Shown here: in pieces, positions 61,641 through 64,000 of the stretch
How the letters are laid out: every line of letters begins with the position of its first letter
Position numbering within the stretch: the first letter of the stretch is position 1
NCBI RefSeq assembly: GCF_905163445.1
Contig: NC_053200.1
Coordinates: forward strand, 1,302,001-1,366,000
Reading direction: 5' to 3'
Source: Pararge aegeria
Taxonomy: Eukaryota; Arthropoda; Insecta; Lepidoptera; Nymphalidae
Length of the DNA stretch: 64,000 bases
Translations under genes and position numbers: made by a program
Notes under the pieces: model-generated
What the model was told of the DNA's origin: nothing
Databases searched by the model: none
The model's input: only the letters and a program-made list of their open reading frames with translations

Positions 61641-61811
61641 AAATCATAATATTGGTTAGGACATTTAAGATAAATAGATAGACTAGATACGCTTGCTTAT
61701 TTGGGGAGCTTATTTTAGAGTAGTTATTACGTACAGTAAAATTTATCAAAATGTTTCTTTAATTAAGTTCAATAAAAGATAAAACTGTACCATACCAGTA
61801 TATTGCATATT

Positions 61812-62068
61812 CGACAGCCGATTGGCGCAGCGGGCAGCGACCCTGCTTTCTGAGTCCAAGGACGTGATTCCCACAGCTATTTAATGTTTGTGTGGTCAAC
61901 ATGAATGCTTTTCAGTGTCTGGGTGTTTATATTTAAACTATAAGTATTTATGTATATTATTCACAAAAATATTCATCAGTCATCTTAGTACCCATAACAC
62001 AAGCTACGCTTACTTTGGGGCTAGATGGGGATGTGTGTATTGTCGTAGTATCAATCAATCAATCAATC
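61812..62068 (+). mobile_element. SINE-A with (CAAT)n tail
   Basis: The head ATTGGCGCAGCGGGCAGCG; the B-box GGGTTCGATTCC has lost its first half (GACGTGATTCCCAC). The body is complete to TTGTCGTAGTA, but the tail is (TCAA)n instead of (TTTA)n. Confidence 0.92.
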
Positions 62069-62077
62069 AATGGCCTG

Positions 62078-62475
62078 TTTGTAAATAAAATAAAATACCA
62101 ACCGATTTCGAAAACATGAATCTTAATATGTTTAAGAATAAATTCAATAAAATGCTTCTCGAAAAATGTTATTATGATGTAAAAGAATATTTATTATAAA
62201 CTAAATAATTTTAAATATCTATAAATTATGAATCATTATTTCGAATTGGTTATTTATTTATTTATTTACTGTCATTTTTAAAAAATTAAAAAAATTATTA
62301 TGTTTATTTTAATTTAATTTGACATTTAATTAAGGTTGATCTTTTTAATATTGCACACTATTAATTTAGTAGAATGTTATGCTCTCTAAAATAACTATAT
62401 TGTTTACCAACATCTTTATATTGTACAAACGTTCTTGCAAATAAATGATTATTAATATTATTATTATTATTGTCT
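62078..62475 (+). mobile_element. LINE 3' end with (ATT)n tail
   Basis: It encodes PTDFENMNLNMFKNKFNKML, LEKCYYDVKEYLL then a stop near 62200, the terminal motif of CR1/Jockey-like ORF2 seen also in LINE-K. The 3' UTR ends TTCTTGCAAATAAATGATT and (ATT)n at 62455-62473. Confidence 0.75.
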
Positions 62476-62884
62476 TGAGAGACGGTTCAAACAATGTCTA
62501 AGCGACACTTCTTTGTTTGGCTAAATAATCCGATGCGCGAGCGACATTTACGGCCGCAAATATGGCAGTTAAACCCTTCGGCGCAATCTGAAGATCCCGT
62601 AGTATGCCTTCGTATCCTGTTTTGAGCAAGAACACCAAGCCAAGCTTCGTCATAGATACCGCATCCCTCATTAATGCTCTTGCGCCATTCATCTCTTCCT
62701 TCCGCAAGCCTCTCCCAATGTCTACAGTCGATGTTGAATTCGGTCATGTCCCTCTTGGCACAGTCTATAAATCTTAAGCGAGGTCGGCCCACTAGCCTTT
62801 TAGCATGCGCCACCTCACCAAGAAGAACCTGCCGAGACAAACGAGAAGGTTCCGTCCGGTGTACATGACCTAGCCAGTAGTCGT
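62476..62884 (-). pseudogene. LINE C-terminus with Cys/His motif
   Basis: The minus strand reads YWLGHVHRTEPSRLSRQVLL, GEVAHAKRLVGRPRLRFIDC, AKRDMTEFNIDCRHWE and AEGRDEWR. It ends with CHICGRKC and RSRIGLFSQTKKC then a stop at 62487. This GHVHRM...GRPxLRFxDxxKRD...CxxCGRxCxSRIGLxSHxxxC layout is typical of the end of L2/CR1-related LINE ORF2. The zinc-motif His is Gln (FSQ). One 117-codon frame is open, but the 5' end is truncated at about 62884 and no RT is present. Confidence 0.8.
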
Positions 62885-63252
62885 AATATATTTATTTATC
62901 ATTTATTTATTTTTATAGCATAGTGGCAACCCTACGTGATAAGTTATAAATTCGAGAACCTCGAGTGTTCTTAAGTTATAGTATGTTGATTCAATGGAGT
63001 GATTTGTGGTTGTTATATTTCAATACATATTATAATCAAACGTTTTGTTACTTGGGTTGTACTTACGTGGATTTGTATGGTACTAATTGTTCAAAGAAAG
63101 GACGATGACCTCTATAGTTAATACGAGAACACCTGCGCTACAGCGGTCTTCTGTCTCATTCGATGTTAGTCAAACGGTTGATGGAGTTCTGGGTTCGTAA
63201 TCCGGGTTGGGTCAAAAATGTTTAGGTATTAGATAAACTTAAAAAAAAAAAT
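62885..63252. other. No recognised gene or repeat
   Basis: 62886-62917 is (TTTA)n-like and could be a SINE-A tail remnant. The rest is unique and AT-rich. Confidence 0.4.
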
Positions 63253-63785
63253 ATATACTACCACAGTACACACATCGCCATCTAGAGAACTAAGATGAAT
63301 ATTTTTATGAATAACATCATCATCATCATCATATCAACCGACAGACGTCCACTGCTGGACATAGGTCTTTTGTAGGGAGTTCCAAGTTCCACGGTTCTGA
63401 GCCGCTTGGATCCAGCGGCTACCTGCGACGCGCTTAATGTCGTCTGTCCACCTCGTTGGGAGTCGACCAACGCTGCGCTTACCAGTGCGGGGCTGCCATT
63501 CCAGCACCTTGGGACCCCAACGTCCATCCTTTCTCCGAACTATGTGCCCGGCCTATTGCCACTTCAGCTTCGCGACTCGTTGAGCTATGTCGGTAACTCT
63601 GGTTCTTCTACGAATCTCGACATTTTTTTTATTATGAATATAATACACATTAATACTTCTAATAACACCCAGACACTGAAAAACATTCACGTTCATCACA
63701 CAAGCATTTACCAGTTGTGGGAATCGAACCCACGGCGTAGGACTCAGAAAGCCGGGTCGCTGCCCACTGCGCCAGTCGGCCGTCA
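63253..63785 (-). mobile_element. SINE-A interrupted by an RTE insertion
   Basis: 63253-63314 is the 3' part (CACACATCGCCATCTAGAGA, ATGAATATTTTTATGAATAA). 63623-63785 is the rest (ATGAATATAATACACATTAA, GGGAATCGAACCCACGG, GCGCCAGTCGGCCGTC). A 20-base segment near 63288 is deleted. Confidence 0.9.
63315..63622 (-). mobile_element. RTE-type LINE 3' end inside SINE-A
   Basis: The minus strand reads RRRTRVTDIAQRVAKLKWQ, VGVPRCWNGSP-type out-of-frame parts of PKVLEWQPRTGKRSVGRL, then SRWIQAAQNRG and a stop before (GATGAT)n at 63315-63331. Frameshifted. Confidence 0.85.
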
Positions 63786-63814
63786 AAATTTGTCTGTTAG
63801 CAGACGTTTTCAGA

Positions 63815-63918
63815 AGTGGTGATAGCTCAGTGGTTAGGCCTTCAGCATCCTTGTCGAGGGATCGAGTTCGGGGACGCAACTTTAACTTTTCGAAGTTATG
63901 TGCGTTTCCAATTTAAAT
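63815..63918 (+). mobile_element. SINE-B head fragment
   Basis: AGTGGTGATAGCTCAGTGGT (A-box), ATCGAGTTCGGGGACGC (B-box with a deletion) and TTTCGAAGTTATGTGCGTTT. Further sequence to the window end is diverged. Confidence 0.85.
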
Positions 63919-64000
63919 TTTAAGCAATTGTTAATGCACGTCTGAGAATACTCTATTATGTCCTCAAGTGCAGCTTAGCAGAAAATTTCGCATTAGCATC

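Noticed and set aside
1..64000. CRISPR array, LTR retrotransposon or viral insert
   Set aside because: No regularly spaced repeats with unique spacers, no long terminal direct repeats, no gag/protease/integrase-like frames were seen.

Overview
The window reads as insect nuclear DNA from a moth or butterfly. It is AT-rich. I recognise no host gene, rRNA, intact tRNA, CRISPR array or bacterial-type operon. The assignment to Lepidoptera rests on the repeats: tRNA-headed SINEs with (TATT)n or (GATG)n tails, non-LTR retrotransposon 3' ends with (TTTGAA)n, (ATTC)n, (TTCTA)n and (ATT)n tails, RTE-type LINE ends with (ATG)n tails, and small Helitrons ending in a GC hairpin plus CTRR. A satyrine or other nymphalid butterfly is my guess from general familiarity only.

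About half of the window is recognisable transposable-element sequence. Family names are local to this report. SINE-A has about 19 copies, with a tRNA-like head and a tail ending in TATTTATTTA. SINE-B has about 28 copies, with a tRNA-like head and a (GATG)n tail. SINE-C has about 22 copies. SINE-D and SINE-E are minor tRNA-like families. LINE-J carries the only long reverse transcriptase, at 18.7-21.0 kb. LINE-K is a family of 3' fragments. RTE denotes C-terminal RTE-type LINE fragments. Helitron-1 has four copies, and there are other Helitron-like families. There is also a hAT-like MITE and PAL, a palindromic element.

Layout. 0-3.3 kb: LINE-J end, SINE-B dimers, PAL, repeat R, SINE-C, LINE-K. 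3.3-12 kb: scattered SINE-B and LINE tails, a MITE, a small Helitron. 12-16.3 kb: two nests (RTE in SINE-A; PAL in SINE-A in LINE-K), SINE-C and Helitron-1. 18.7-21 kb: the long, broken LINE-J copy. 21-33 kb: RTE, SINE-A, SINE-B and LINE fragments, a LINE endonuclease remnant, a LINE nested in LINE-K, PAL copies. 33-45 kb: a MITE inside SINE-C, Helitron-1, a 2.3 kb stretch without recognised repeats (37.1-39.4 kb), a SINE-B with a 70-bp triplication, PAL half-copies around a Helitron. 45-57 kb: SINEs, Helitrons, a Helitron inside LINE-K. 57-64 kb: the densest nests (SINE-A in PAL; MITE and SINE-A in one SINE-B; LINE end in a Helitron; tail-to-tail LINEs; RTE in SINE-A).

No genes act together here. 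The content is a record of retrotransposition, rolling-circle transposition and cut-and-paste insertion, with relative ages readable from the nesting. The best candidate for something undescribed is PAL: a non-coding palindromic element with a fixed 3' end, variable 5' ends, 11-15 bp target duplications, and a motif resembling the hammerhead ribozyme core. All calls come from reading the sequence; no database or folding program was run, and repeat boundaries are approximate by about 5-20 bases unless a target duplication fixes them.
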